A stretch of DNA of 64,000 nt from Actinomycetes bacterium (GTDB lineage: Bacteria > Actinomycetota > Actinomycetes > Mycobacteriales > Mycobacteriaceae). Shown one piece after another: positions 16,751 to 25,157 of this stretch (its first letter is position 1; each line of letters begins with the position of its first letter). The notes beneath the pieces are model-generated. The model did no database searches and was not told the DNA's origin. It saw only the letters and a list, made by a program, of their open reading frames with translations. The stretch spans positions 1 through 64,000 of the forward strand of contig JAEXZY010000038.1 of NCBI GenBank assembly GCA_023404955.1. Direction: 5' to 3'. The position numbers and the translations under genes are program-made.

Positions 16751-19036
16751 TTAACTGGTGGTGTCGGCGGAAGTGGTTTTGAAGCGGCGCAGGCGCAGGC
16801 TGTTGCCCACCACGAAGACGCTGGAGAATGCCATTGCGGCTCCGGCCAGCATCGGATTGAGCATGCCCAGTGCTGCGACGGGGATCGCTGCGACGTTGTA
16901 GGCGAACGCCCAGAACAGGTTGGTTTTGATCGTCGACAGTGTTTCGCGGGACAGCCTGATCGCGTCAACGGCGCTGCGCAGATCACCGCGCACCAGGGTG
17001 ATGTCGGAGGCCTCGATGGCGACGTCGGTGCCGGTGCCCATCGCCAGACCGAGGTCGGCTTGGGCGAGGGCGGGCGCGTCGTTGACTCCGTCGCCGACCA
17101 TGGCGACCGTCTTGCCTTCGGCTTGGAGGCGTGCGATGACGTCAACCTTGCCTTCGGGCATGACTTCGGCGATGACGTCGTCGATGCCGACTTCGGCGGC
17201 GATCTGTCGAGCGACGGCTTGGTTGTCGCCGGTGAGCAACACGGGGGTCAGCCCGATGTCACGCATCTGCGAGATTGCCTGTGCGCTCGTCGATTTCACG
17301 GTGTCAGCGATGACGAGTACACCGCGCGCCTGCCCGTCCCACCCGACCGCTACCACGGTCTTTCCCTGGGCTTGCGCGCGGGCCTTGGCGTGGGACAGAT
17401 CCGGGCTGAGGTGTTGCGCCCAGTCGGACAGCAGTGATTCGCGCCCAACGATGACGGCGTGTCCATCCACGATGCCGTGGACGCCTTTACCTTCGACATT
17501 CGCGAAGTCCTCCGGAACGGGCAGGGCCTGGAGTTCCTCGGCCGCCGCGGCGGCGACGGCTTGGGCGATGGGGTGCTCGGAGGCGTTCTCCAGGGCGCCG
17601 GCCAGTCGAAGCAGCTCCGCGCGTTCGGTTTCCGGCGCTGTGATGACATCGACCAGCGTCATTTTGCCGGTGGTGACGGTTCCGGTCTTATCCAGCACCA
17701 CGGTGTCAACCTTGCGGGTGGATTCGAGCACCTCGGGACCTTTGATCAGCACGCCGATTTGTGCGCCGCGACCGGTGCCCACCAGCAGGGCGGTGGGCGT
17801 GGCCAGCCCGAGGGCGCAGGGGCAGGCGATGACGAGGACCGCGACCGCTGCGGTGAACGCGGCGGCGACTGAGAATCCCGCGCCCAGCCAGGCGCCGAGG
17901 GTGATCACGGCGATAGCGATGACGATCGGTACGAAGACGCCGGAAATGCGATCGGCCAGGCGTTGCACTTCGGCCTTGCCGGTCTGGGCGCGTTCGACCA
18001 GCTGGGCCATCTGCGCGAGCTGGGTGTCCGAGCCGACGCGAGTGGCCTGCACCACCAGCCGACCGCCGGCGTTGACGGTGGCACCGACCACGGTGTCGCC
18101 GGTAGCGACTTCCACGGGTACCGCTTCGCCGGTCAGCATCGAGGCGTCGACAGCCGAGGAACCGGACACCACCACGCCGTCGGTGGCGATCTTCTCCCCC
18201 GGGCGCACGATGAACTCGTCGCCAACCACGAGTTCTTCGATGGCGATCTTGGTTTCCGTCCCGTCGCGCAGGACGGATACGTCTTTGGCGCCTAGGTCGA
18301 GTAGGGCTCGTAGTGCCGCTCCGGCCTGCCGTTTGGACCGCTTCTCGAAGTAGCGTCCGGCCAGGATGAACGTGGTTACGCCGGCGGCGACTTCGAGGTA
18401 GATGTTGGCGGCGCCATGCGACGGCGCCAGGGTGAACGCGAAGGGATGCTTCATACCCGGCGTGCCGGCGCTGCCCAGAAACAGCGCATACAGCGACCAC
18501 AGGAACGCTGACACGGTGCCCAGCGAAATGAGCGTATCCATGGTCGCGGTGCCGTGTCGCAGGTTGGCCCAGGCGGCCCGGTGGAATGGCCATGCTGCCC
18601 ACACGACGACGGGGGCCGCCAGCGTGAGCGACGCCCACTGCCAGTACGTGAACTGCAGCGCCGGGATCATCGCCATCGCGACGACCGGCACCGTCAGGAC
18701 GGCCGAGGCCCTCAGGCGGTGCCGCAGCGAGGCCAGTTCGGGGTCGGCGGTGTCCGCGGCGTGCGGGGTGTCACCGGATGCGTCGGAGGGCATCGGCGTG
18801 CGCGGTGTCGGGAGCGCGGCGGTGTAGCCCGTCTTCTCCACCTCGGCGATCAGCAGCGCCGGATCGTATCCGTCAGGCACCGTGACGGTGGCCTTTTCCG
18901 TCGCGTAATTGACTGTCGCGGCCACGCCGTCGAGCTTGTTGAGCTTGCGCTCGATGCGGTTGGCGCAGGAGGCGCAGGTCATTCCCCCGATGCGAAGTTC
19001 CACACTCGGGCCAGACACCGGTGTCGATGTCGTCAT
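16751..19036 (-). CDS. ctpV: Cu(I)-exporting P1B-1 ATPase (CtpV/CopA type)
   Basis: A 761-aa pump with an N-terminal HMA domain (GMTCASC, 18-24), TGEA (302-305), the Cu(I) membrane motif CPC (405-407), DKTGT with phosphorylated D449, and the VGDGVNDAP hinge. It exports Cu(I) across the plasma membrane. The start at MTTSTPVSG is chosen because the longer frame upstream is low-complexity and overlaps the neighbouring gene. Gene order with copZ, a secreted protein and csoR recalls the M. tuberculosis cso/ctpV operon. Symbol given by similarity. Confidence 0.92.
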   Translation of the reverse strand: MTTSTPVSGPSVELRIGGMTCASCANRIERKLNKLDGVAATVNYATEKATVTVPDGYDPALLIAEVEKTGYTAALPTPRTPMPSDASGDTPHAADTADPELASLRHRLRASAVLTVPVVAMAMIPALQFTYWQWASLTLAAPVVVWAAWPFHRAAWANLRHGTATMDTLISLGTVSAFLWSLYALFLGSAGTPGMKHPFAFTLAPSHGAANIYLEVAAGVTTFILAGRYFEKRSKRQAGAALRALLDLGAKDVSVLRDGTETKIAIEELVVGDEFIVRPGEKIATDGVVVSGSSAVDASMLTGEAVPVEVATGDTVVGATVNAGGRLVVQATRVGSDTQLAQMAQLVERAQTGKAEVQRLADRISGVFVPIVIAIAVITLGAWLGAGFSVAAAFTAAVAVLVIACPCALGLATPTALLVGTGRGAQIGVLIKGPEVLESTRKVDTVVLDKTGTVTTGKMTLVDVITAPETERAELLRLAGALENASEHPIAQAVAAAAAEELQALPVPEDFANVEGKGVHGIVDGHAVIVGRESLLSDWAQHLSPDLSHAKARAQAQGKTVVAVGWDGQARGVLVIADTVKSTSAQAISQMRDIGLTPVLLTGDNQAVARQIAAEVGIDDVIAEVMPEGKVDVIARLQAEGKTVAMVGDGVNDAPALAQADLGLAMGTGTDVAIEASDITLVRGDLRSAVDAIRLSRETLSTIKTNLFWAFAYNVAAIPVAALGMLNPMLAGAAMAFSSVFVVGNSLRLRRFKTTSADTTS

Positions 19037-19076
19037 GAAGCCACTGCCTTTCAGTTTCTGATTCGGACGGGATAGC

Positions 19077-20048
19077 TCAGTGCCCGCCGGCATGGCCGGC
19101 GTCACGCGATGGCTCTGGCGCGGGCTCGTTGGTGCCACCGGGTGCGGCGTCGACGACGAAGCTGGCGGTGTGCACGGTGTCCTGGACTTTGAAGTCGAGG
19201 TAGAGCAGGTAGCGCCCCGCTGTGGGTGCGGTTGCCGCGAACGACACCGCAGGCCCACCGGTGCCGCCCGGTACCGGCTCGGCCCCCTCAGGGTGCACAT
19301 GTAGATACGCCAGGTCTCCCTCACGCAAGGCGACGAGATGGCCGTAAGCCCCCAGGTAGGGCTGCAAGGTCATCACCGGCCGGCCGTCGCGCGTGACTGT
19401 CGCGGTGAGTTGGTGGGAGACGCCCGCGGTGAGTGCACCGTCCAGTTTCACGGTGTATCCGGCGATGTCATCCACGGTGCGTGTGGCACTCGCCACCGCC
19501 GGGACGAACGCGCCGGCCACCTGCACGGTTCGGGTGAGGGTGAGTTTGGCGCTGCCCGCCCCTGCGGGTTGGAAGTCGGCGAACACGCGGTAGGTGCCGG
19601 CGGCGTTCCACGTCCACGGCGTTGACCACGTGCCGGTGGCCGCGTCCAGCCTTGGGTGTACATGGGCGAAGTGCTGGCCGTCGGAACGGACCACGATGAG
19701 GTGCAGTTGCTTGTCGTGCACGGTCGCGTAGTCCAGCAGCGGCGTGCCGCCCGGGTCGACGATGGTGAAGCTCATCGTTCCCCGATCGTTGGGTGCGCTG
19801 GGGGACCGCACCGGGCTCAGGACGTATCCGTCTTCGGCCAACGACAACCCCGGCGGGTCGGCGAAGGGATCGACTGGCGACGCCTGCTCGGTCGGCGGCG
19901 CGCTGTGATCCGCTGCAGCATCGGAAGTTTGGGTCTGGGGAGATGTCGCCGCGGTATCAGGGACGACCGCTGCGGCGGTGACGTATGCAGCCGTGAACGC
20001 CACTGCCAGTCCGGCGCCAAACGCTGTCAATCGTCCCGCGGCGTTCAT
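19077..20048 (-). CDS. Secreted/anchored protein of the copper operon with repeated HVHP motifs
   Basis: A 323-aa protein with an N-terminal signal or anchor helix (LTAFGAGLAVAFTAAYVTAAAV), a Ser/Thr/Pro linker, and two beta-rich repeats each carrying a His motif (QHFAHVHP and LAYLHVHP). It ends in HAGGH. The repeated HVHP motifs suggest extracytoplasmic copper binding. Its ATG overlaps the copZ stop (ATGA), so translation is coupled. I know such proteins from actinobacterial copper clusters but not their biochemical activity. Confidence 0.75.
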   Translation of the reverse strand: MNAAGRLTAFGAGLAVAFTAAYVTAAAVVPDTAATSPQTQTSDAAADHSAPPTEQASPVDPFADPPGLSLAEDGYVLSPVRSPSAPNDRGTMSFTIVDPGGTPLLDYATVHDKQLHLIVVRSDGQHFAHVHPRLDAATGTWSTPWTWNAAGTYRVFADFQPAGAGSAKLTLTRTVQVAGAFVPAVASATRTVDDIAGYTVKLDGALTAGVSHQLTATVTRDGRPVMTLQPYLGAYGHLVALREGDLAYLHVHPEGAEPVPGGTGGPAVSFAATAPTAGRYLLYLDFKVQDTVHTASFVVDAAPGGTNEPAPEPSRDAGHAGGH

Positions 20049-20257
20049 GCGACACGCACCGCCGAGTAGCCGGCCTCGTCGACGGCGTTGAGGATCTGCG
20101 CGTCGTCGACGGGACGGCTCGACGTCACGATCAGGGTGCCGGTTTTGGCGCTAACTTCGACGTCTTCAACTCCGGCGACCTCGCTGACCTCTTCGCGCAC
20201 CGACAGCTCGCAATGTCCGCAAGTCATTCCTGTGACGGCGTACGTGCTCGTGCTCAT
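20045..20257 (-). CDS. copZ: CopZ-like copper chaperone (HMA domain)
   Basis: A 70-aa single HMA domain with the Cu(I) site MTCGHC near residue 11 and the usual ferredoxin-like pattern (VEVSAKTGTLIVTS). It would carry Cu(I) to the CtpV-type pump and CsoR. Start ATG 20257 (MSTSTYAVTG); the upstream frame crosses the operators and is not coding. First gene of the copper operon. Confidence 0.9.
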   Translation of the reverse strand: MSTSTYAVTGMTCGHCELSVREEVSEVAGVEDVEVSAKTGTLIVTSSRPVDDAQILNAVDEAGYSAVRVA

Positions 20258-20285
20258 CACCAATCTCCTATCCTCGACGGGTGTA

Positions 20286-20336
20286 GATACCCCTACCGGG
20301 TATACGTAAGAGAGCATATACCCCTTGGGGGTATGC
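20286..20336. promoter_or_regulatory. Tandem CsoR/RicR-type operators
   Basis: Two copies of the Cu-operator palindrome: GATACCCCTACCGGGTATAC at 20286-20305, and a more perfect copy ATACCCC-TTG-GGGGTAT at 20318-20334. Both match the known mycobacterial CsoR/RicR consensus (ATACCCC-N-GGGGTAT). They lie 30-80 bp before copZ and also face the divergent hydrolase gene. Confidence 0.88.
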
Positions 20337-20416
20337 TTCAAGGGTTACTTTCCGGGGTCATTGGTTTGGTGTCGACGCGCGTAGCGCTATCCCGGAACGA
20401 CGGGAGGGATCAGTTG

Positions 20417-21238
20417 GTGGTGCGCGCGTTGCACGTCGGAGATGATGGCTGGCCCCTCATGGGGGAGGTCGTCGGGCGCGGCGAACTGATCATCATGCTT
20501 CATGGTGGGGGTCCGGATCACTACAGCATGCGACCGCTTGCTGACCGGCTCGCTGGCCGGTATCGCGTTGCGTTGCCTGACATTCGAGGGTACGGAGCAT
20601 CGCGTTGTCCCGACCCGACGTTGCACCGATGGGATCAGTACGTCAGCGACGTCATTGCGATCGTTCACGCGCTCGATGACACCTGCGCCCACCTTGTCGG
20701 CGCCGGACTGGGCGGCACCATCGTTTTGCGGACGTGCCTCCAGCACCCCCGTATCGCCCGGTCGGCGGTGGTCATCAGTGCTGAAGCGATAGAGGACGAT
20801 GCGGACAAAGCCGCAGACACCGATCTGATGGATCGTTTCGCCGAGCATGCCCGTTCCCGCGGTCTGCAGGCCGCCTGGGAATTGTTCATTCCTGATCTTC
20901 AGCCGCTGATCGCCAACCTGGTCGCTGAGGCTATTCCGCGCGCTGACGCCCACAGTGCGGCGGCCGCGGCGTCAATCGGTCATGACCGCGCCTTTGCAAC
21001 GGTCGAGGACCTCCGGCGCATCGACACTGCGACGCTCGTCATCGCCGGCGACGACATCCGTCACCCCGAGTGCTTGGCCCACAGCCTCGCCGATGTCCTT
21101 CCACGAGGGGTCCTCGCCGAAGTTTCGATGTCCCGCCAATTCGTCAACGCTGAGGACATGGCACACGCTTTCGGCCCAGCGATCGAGAACTTCCTTCGCA
21201 GAACATCGGACCGGGACACTCGGGTCCATAAAGACTAG
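20417..21238 (+). CDS. Alpha/beta-fold hydrolase
   Basis: A 273-aa alpha/beta hydrolase with an oxyanion-hole HGGG (LIIMLHGGGPDH) and a nucleophile-elbow position GAGLGG (HLVGAGLGGTIV). The usual Ser nucleophile is Gly or Leu here, so catalysis in the standard way is doubtful. GTG 20417 is chosen for GGAGGG at 20403-20408; a longer frame from ATG 20333 overlaps the copper operator. The C-terminus has TLVIAGDDIRHPE and a region that normally holds the acid and His. Divergent from the copper operon and perhaps copper-responsive. Confidence 0.65.
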   Translation: MVRALHVGDDGWPLMGEVVGRGELIIMLHGGGPDHYSMRPLADRLAGRYRVALPDIRGYGASRCPDPTLHRWDQYVSDVIAIVHALDDTCAHLVGAGLGGTIVLRTCLQHPRIARSAVVISAEAIEDDADKAADTDLMDRFAEHARSRGLQAAWELFIPDLQPLIANLVAEAIPRADAHSAAAAASIGHDRAFATVEDLRRIDTATLVIAGDDIRHPECLAHSLADVLPRGVLAEVSMSRQFVNAEDMAHAFGPAIENFLRRTSDRDTRVHKD

Positions 21239-21316
21239 GCACTAAGGACGGCGGCAGCAGTGAGGGGCCTCACGCTCCGGCGGCAAGCCGCTCGGGGGCA
21301 GCCTGTCGCGGTGCTG

Positions 21317-21463
21317 TCAGCCGCAGCAGGACTTTCCCTCGCCGGCCTTGCCTGAGCGGCGCCCACTAGTGACACGACCCACCGCGCACAAAGCGATGCA
21401 TTTGGCGATCGACCGTGCGGTCTGGCTTTGCACGAGCTGCCGAAATCTTTCTTGTACGCTCAC
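21317..21463 (-). CDS. Small Cys-containing protein behind a copper operator
   Basis: A 48-aa basic protein from GTG 21463 with GGAAGG upstream, containing SIAKCIALCAVGRV and ending GKSCCG. A CsoR/RicR-type operator lies 54-72 bp upstream on the correct side. Four cysteines and copper-type control suggest a small Cu-binding or Cu-induced peptide. It is not homologous by eye to MymT. The low-complexity basic tail means it could also be non-coding leader; confidence is moderate. Confidence 0.45.
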   Translation of the reverse strand: MSVQERFRQLVQSQTARSIAKCIALCAVGRVTSGRRSGKAGEGKSCCG

Positions 21464-21516
21464 CAGCGATACGCCTTCCAGTCGTCGGGCTACCCGCCCC
21501 GGGTGATACAACGAAG

Positions 21517-21535
21517 GTACCCCTGAGGGGTATAC
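21517..21535. promoter_or_regulatory. CsoR/RicR-type operator
   Basis: GTACCCC-TGA-GGGGTATAC is a near-perfect copy of the copper operator seen at 20.3 kb. It lies upstream of the small Cys protein (minus strand) and about 160 bp before the AraC-like gene (plus strand). Confidence 0.8.
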
Positions 21536-21693
21536 GGTACAAGGGCAGCCCGAGCTAGGCGCGGCGGTGGGTGACTGGCCCACGGCGCATATCCTGCATT
21601 ACCCGTGGCGGCGGATGGCTCCACGCCTGATTCGATGTTCCCCGTTGCTGGCGCCGCGGTAAGTCGATTAATGGAAGGCCGTAGCATCGATTC

Positions 21694-22104
21694 GTGGCGA
21701 TGATGCGGGATGGCGGTGGTATCACCGGTGAACCGCACTGGGGCGGGACTGCACTGCTGCGACCTGGGGTGTTGGCGTTCACCGGATCGATTGGCACCAC
21801 CGACCTACACGCCCACCATGCCGTCCAGATTGTCACCGCAACAACACCTTTCACGATGCGTGACGAGCACGGCAACCAGCATCGCGGCACCAAGGTGGTC
21901 GTGCCCGCCGATGCGCCACACCGAGTCGAAGTCGGCGCGCCGGAGGGCACCGTAGTGTTCTTGGAACCGGAGTCTGCCCCAGGGCGCTCGGCGCACCTGC
22001 GCGCGCTTCGGTCCGGCTGGACTGTTGCTCCGGTGTTGACGTTCACCCGCCGACGTCCGTTGGCCGTCGTGGTCGACGAGCTGATCGATGTCCGTTCTCA
22101 TTGA
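21694..22104 (+). pseudogene. AraC-type regulator truncated after its cupin domain
   Basis: A 136-aa cupin-like N-terminal sensing domain (DLHAHHAVQIV, then KVVVPADAPHRVEVG and VVFLEPES). It resembles the effector domain of AraC-family regulators, but the C-terminal double HTH is missing. The frame stops in TGA contributed by the sequence TCTCATTGAATCTGGGG, which is repeated twice more within 100 bp and looks like an insertion-sequence end. The regulator therefore seems to have been cut by an IS. GTG start at 21694. Confidence 0.6.
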
Positions 22105-22190
22105 ATCTGGGGCACATTTACTAGTCTGACCTGCATTGCCCCAGATTGGATGAGAATTTCGATCGCGACGTTTCTCATTGAATCTGGGGC
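22096..22190. repeat. Three copies of an IS end in 95 bp
   Basis: TCTCATTGAATCTGGGGC occurs at 22096-22113 and 22173-22190, and inverted with one difference at 22138-22155. The spacing suggests nested or partly deleted IS21-like ends, consistent with the IstA remnant downstream. Confidence 0.6.
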
Positions 22191-22329
22191 TACCCTGCTT
22201 CCGCGCCCGGCTGCGAGCGCAGCAGGGTAGCCGGAATGGTCTCCTGTCGATTCCGTTGGCTCGGGTACGTCTTCGGTATAACTACTGTGATCGTGTCTCT
22301 CGTGACACACGATCATGATTCTGTGGTGC

Positions 22330-22505
22330 GCTCGCTCGTGTTGGTAGTTCGGGTGCCGGCTGCGGCCTTTGAGCACCTTGGCCACCGCCCGTTTTAGATT
22401 GTCATAGCGGATACGGGCCGGGACATCACCAAAGTGGTTGAACGCCAACACATGCCGATGCAGGAGCGCCTCCTGGCCCTGAGTGGTGAAGTTGCTCCGA
22501 GCTAG
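22330..22505 (-). pseudogene. IS21-family transposase (IstA) remnant
   Basis: The minus-strand translation contains FTTQGQEALLHRHVLAFNHF and RIRYDNLKRAVAKVLKGR, typical of the DDE domain of IS21-family IstA. Both ends are lost and there is no start. It abuts the 3' end of the CadD gene, so the IS inserted or was trimmed there. Confidence 0.7.
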
Positions 22506-23143
22506 AGGGCGAACGCTCCGCCTTTGATGAGGATGAGGGCCCCGATTGTGATCAGTGCAACGGGCAGAACGATGTGGCCCCAGCGTGAGAGTGCTTTGGC
22601 GATGATCGGGTGGGAGGCGAAATATCGGCCGGCCGCGCACCAGATGGCCACACCGATGAGGAACACGATGATGTAAACACCGATGGTGGCGATCGTTGAG
22701 ACGGCGAAGATCGGAACGTACACGCCGATGTTGTCGCCGCCGTTGGCGAAGGTGATGACTGCGACCTGCCAGGTGCCAGGCGTCAACAGTGTTGCGGGAT
22801 CATCGGTCGGCGCCGGTTGGGTGCGGCGATCCCGCCAGGCCAGCCATGCCGCCCGCAGCCCCAACACGATGGGCAGCAGCCCGAAGTACGGCAGTGCGGC
22901 TGGAGGAAGCAGCGTGGCACCCAGGAGTGCGCCGCCGACCGAAACTGCCAAGATGGCGGTGAAGCCGAGGTACTGACCGGCGGTCACTCGGATGGCTGCG
23001 CCACGATGACCGGGCGCCTGGCCGAACATCACCGCGAGGACCACGATGTCGTCGATATTGGTGATGGCGAAGGTGGCGATCGCCTGAACGAGTGTGGCTG
23101 GGCTCAGCACGGCCAATGCGACCAGCTTCGAGTGAAATCCCAC
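22502..23143 (-). CDS. cadD: CadD-family cadmium resistance transporter
   Basis: A 213-aa membrane protein with five to six helices. The signature ATFAITNIDDIVVLAVMFGQ near residue 25 and the second acidic motif FANGGDNIGVYVP are those of the CadD/LysE-like cadmium exporters. It would export Cd2+ across the membrane. It is complete and ends inside the IS21 remnant. The MerR gene lies 138 bp upstream on the same strand, so the two could be co-transcribed. Confidence 0.85.
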   Translation of the reverse strand: MGFHSKLVALAVLSPATLVQAIATFAITNIDDIVVLAVMFGQAPGHRGAAIRVTAGQYLGFTAILAVSVGGALLGATLLPPAALPYFGLLPIVLGLRAAWLAWRDRRTQPAPTDDPATLLTPGTWQVAVITFANGGDNIGVYVPIFAVSTIATIGVYIIVFLIGVAIWCAAGRYFASHPIIAKALSRWGHIVLPVALITIGALILIKGGAFAL

Positions 23144-23281
23144 CGCATCGGGTGAGCCTACTGCTCAGCAGGCCCCGCGCTCCCGCGCACCAACGACCTC
23201 CAGTGGGGCGGAAATTCATGACGACTGCCGGGGTCAACGGACTTGACGAAATACATGCCTCCGGTGCCACGGAGGTGGCTC

Positions 23282-23671
23282 CTAGAGGTATCGACATACG
23301 TCATCGGCGCTGCATGATTCCGGGTCGACGCTTTCGGCGCCCTGCCGCAGCCGGGCGATGGTCTCGCGCAGTGCCACCAGTGCGCTGATCTGCTCGTCGA
23401 GGTCGGTCAGTCGGATGTCGAGCAGGTCGCGCACGTGCGTGCACGGCGCGTGGCCGCTGTCACGGATGTCGAGGATCTGCCGAATCTGGGCGAGGCTGAA
23501 CCCGGCGGCCTGTCCCCGTCGGATGAAGCCGACCCGGGCGATCGTGTCGGCGGCATAGTCGCGATACCCCGCCGGGGAACGTTCGGCGGGCGGGAGCAGG
23601 CCTTCGTCTTCGTAGTAGCGCAGCGTCGCGGTGGTGGCCCCGGTCGCCTCGGCGAGCTTCCCGATTCTCAC
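23282..23671 (-). CDS. merR: MerR-family metal-responsive regulator of the mer operon
   Basis: A 129-aa MerR protein: winged HTH (MRIGKLAEATGATTATLRYYEDEGLLPP), a long dimerisation helix, and metal-ligand cysteines at APCTHVRD, ESCSADD and DVCRYL. The Cys pattern (one before and two after the helix) fits a Hg(II)- or soft-metal-sensing MerR. GTG start at 23671. It is divergent from merA with the operator between them. Whether it also controls cadD downstream is open. Confidence 0.82.
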   Translation of the reverse strand: MRIGKLAEATGATTATLRYYEDEGLLPPAERSPAGYRDYAADTIARVGFIRRGQAAGFSLAQIRQILDIRDSGHAPCTHVRDLLDIRLTDLDEQISALVALRETIARLRQGAESVDPESCSADDVCRYL

Positions 23672-23688
23672 GATGTCTCCTCAGAACA

Positions 23689-23718
23689 CTTGACCTTCAA
23701 GCCTACTTGAAGGTCAAG
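23689..23718. promoter_or_regulatory. MerR operator/promoter of merA
   Basis: CTTGACCTTCAAG-CCTA-CTTGAAGGTCAAG is a perfect 13-bp inverted repeat between merR and merA. Such palindromes sit within the stretched -35/-10 spacer of MerR-controlled promoters. Confidence 0.88.
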
Positions 23719-23727
23719 GATGGGTGC

Positions 23728-25131
23728 ATGAGTCAGGGATTGGACCTCGCGGTCATCGGTTCCGGCGGCGCGGCGATGGCCGCGGCGATCCGCGCTACCG
23801 CGCTCGGCAAGTCCGTCGTCATGATCGAGCGCGGCATCTTCGGTGGCACGTGTGTCAACACCGGCTGCGTGCCGTCAAAGGCCCTGATCGCAGCGGCCGA
23901 GGCCCGGCATACCGCAGCCGACACTGCCCGGTTCCCGGGGATCGCCACCACGGCCGGCCCGGTGGACATGGCGGCCCTGATCGCCGGCACGCACGATCTG
24001 GTGGAGTCGCTGCGCTCAGAGAAGTACCTCAACGTGGCCGAATCGTATGGCTGGCAGCGCATTCAGGGCCAAGCGCGGTTCGCCGGAACCCCGGACGCGC
24101 CCGTCATCGAGGTCGGCGATGCCACCATCGAGGCCGAGCACTACCTGATCGCCACCGGCGCGAACCCAGTCATCCCGCCCGCATTCGAGGGCGTCGCCTA
24201 CCTGACCTCGACCACCGCGATGGAAGTCACCGAGGTCCCGGAGTCGCTGCTGGTGATCGGCGGCGGCTACGTCGCGTTGGAGCAGGCGCAACTGTTCGCC
24301 CGGCTCGGGTCAACGGTGACGGTGCTGGTCCGCTCCACGCTGGCATCGAAGGAAGAGCCGGAAGTCGGCATGGCGCTGCTGGAGGTGTTCGCCGACGACG
24401 GCATCCGGGTGGTGCGCCGCGCCACGGTGAGCGAGGTCGAGCAGGCCGACGATCAGGTCACGGTCACCGCGACCATCACCGGCGGAACGCAGCAGTTCCG
24501 TGCCGCGAAAGTCCTCGTCGCCACCGGCCGCCGTCCGAACACCGACGGCCTGAATCTCGAAGCGGTGCAGGTCAAAACCGGCGAGAACAACGAGGTCGTG
24601 GTGAGCGACGGGCTGCAGTCGTCGAACCCACGGATCTGGGCGGCCGGCGACGTGACCGGGCACCGCGAGTTCGTCTACGTCGCCGCCCATCACGGCGCGA
24701 TGGTCGCCGACAACATCTTCACCGACGCCGGCCGCAGGGTCGACTACCGCCATCTGCCCCGCGTGACGTTCACCAGCCCCGCGGTCGGTGCGGCCGGGAC
24801 GACCGAGGCCGAGCTCCTCGCCGCCGGGACACGGTGCGACTGCCGGGTGCTGCCGCTAAAACATGTGCCGCGTGCGGTGGTCAACCGAGACACCCGCGGT
24901 TTCATCAAACTCGTCGCCGACGCCGGCACCGGCCGCATCCACGGCATCACCGCCGTCGCCAAGGATGCTGGCGAGATCGCCGCCGCCGCGGTCTACATCC
25001 TCGACGCCGCGATGACCGTCGACCAGGTCGCCGGGTCCTGGGCCCCGTATCTGACCATGGCCGAAGGCATCAAAATCGCCGCCCAGTCCTTCAGCGCCGA
25101 TATGTCCCGACTGTCCTGCTGCGCATCCTGA
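23728..25131 (+). CDS. merA: Mercuric reductase
   Basis: A 467-aa flavoprotein disulfide reductase that turns Hg(II) into Hg(0) with NADPH. FAD site GSGGAAMAAA (11-20), redox site GGTCVNTGCVPSK with C42 and C47, NADP site VIGGGYVALE, and a C-terminal vicinal cysteine pair (LSCCAS, about 464-465) that passes Hg to the active site. It lacks the N-terminal HMA domain of some MerAs. Start ATG 23728, chosen because the AAGGA just before it fits and the MerR operator ends at 23718. Confidence 0.95.
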   Translation: MSQGLDLAVIGSGGAAMAAAIRATALGKSVVMIERGIFGGTCVNTGCVPSKALIAAAEARHTAADTARFPGIATTAGPVDMAALIAGTHDLVESLRSEKYLNVAESYGWQRIQGQARFAGTPDAPVIEVGDATIEAEHYLIATGANPVIPPAFEGVAYLTSTTAMEVTEVPESLLVIGGGYVALEQAQLFARLGSTVTVLVRSTLASKEEPEVGMALLEVFADDGIRVVRRATVSEVEQADDQVTVTATITGGTQQFRAAKVLVATGRRPNTDGLNLEAVQVKTGENNEVVVSDGLQSSNPRIWAAGDVTGHREFVYVAAHHGAMVADNIFTDAGRRVDYRHLPRVTFTSPAVGAAGTTEAELLAAGTRCDCRVLPLKHVPRAVVNRDTRGFIKLVADAGTGRIHGITAVAKDAGEIAAAAVYILDAAMTVDQVAGSWAPYLTMAEGIKIAAQSFSADMSRLSCCAS

Positions 25132-25157
25132 CGCATGGCTCACTCGAAAGGTTCCTG

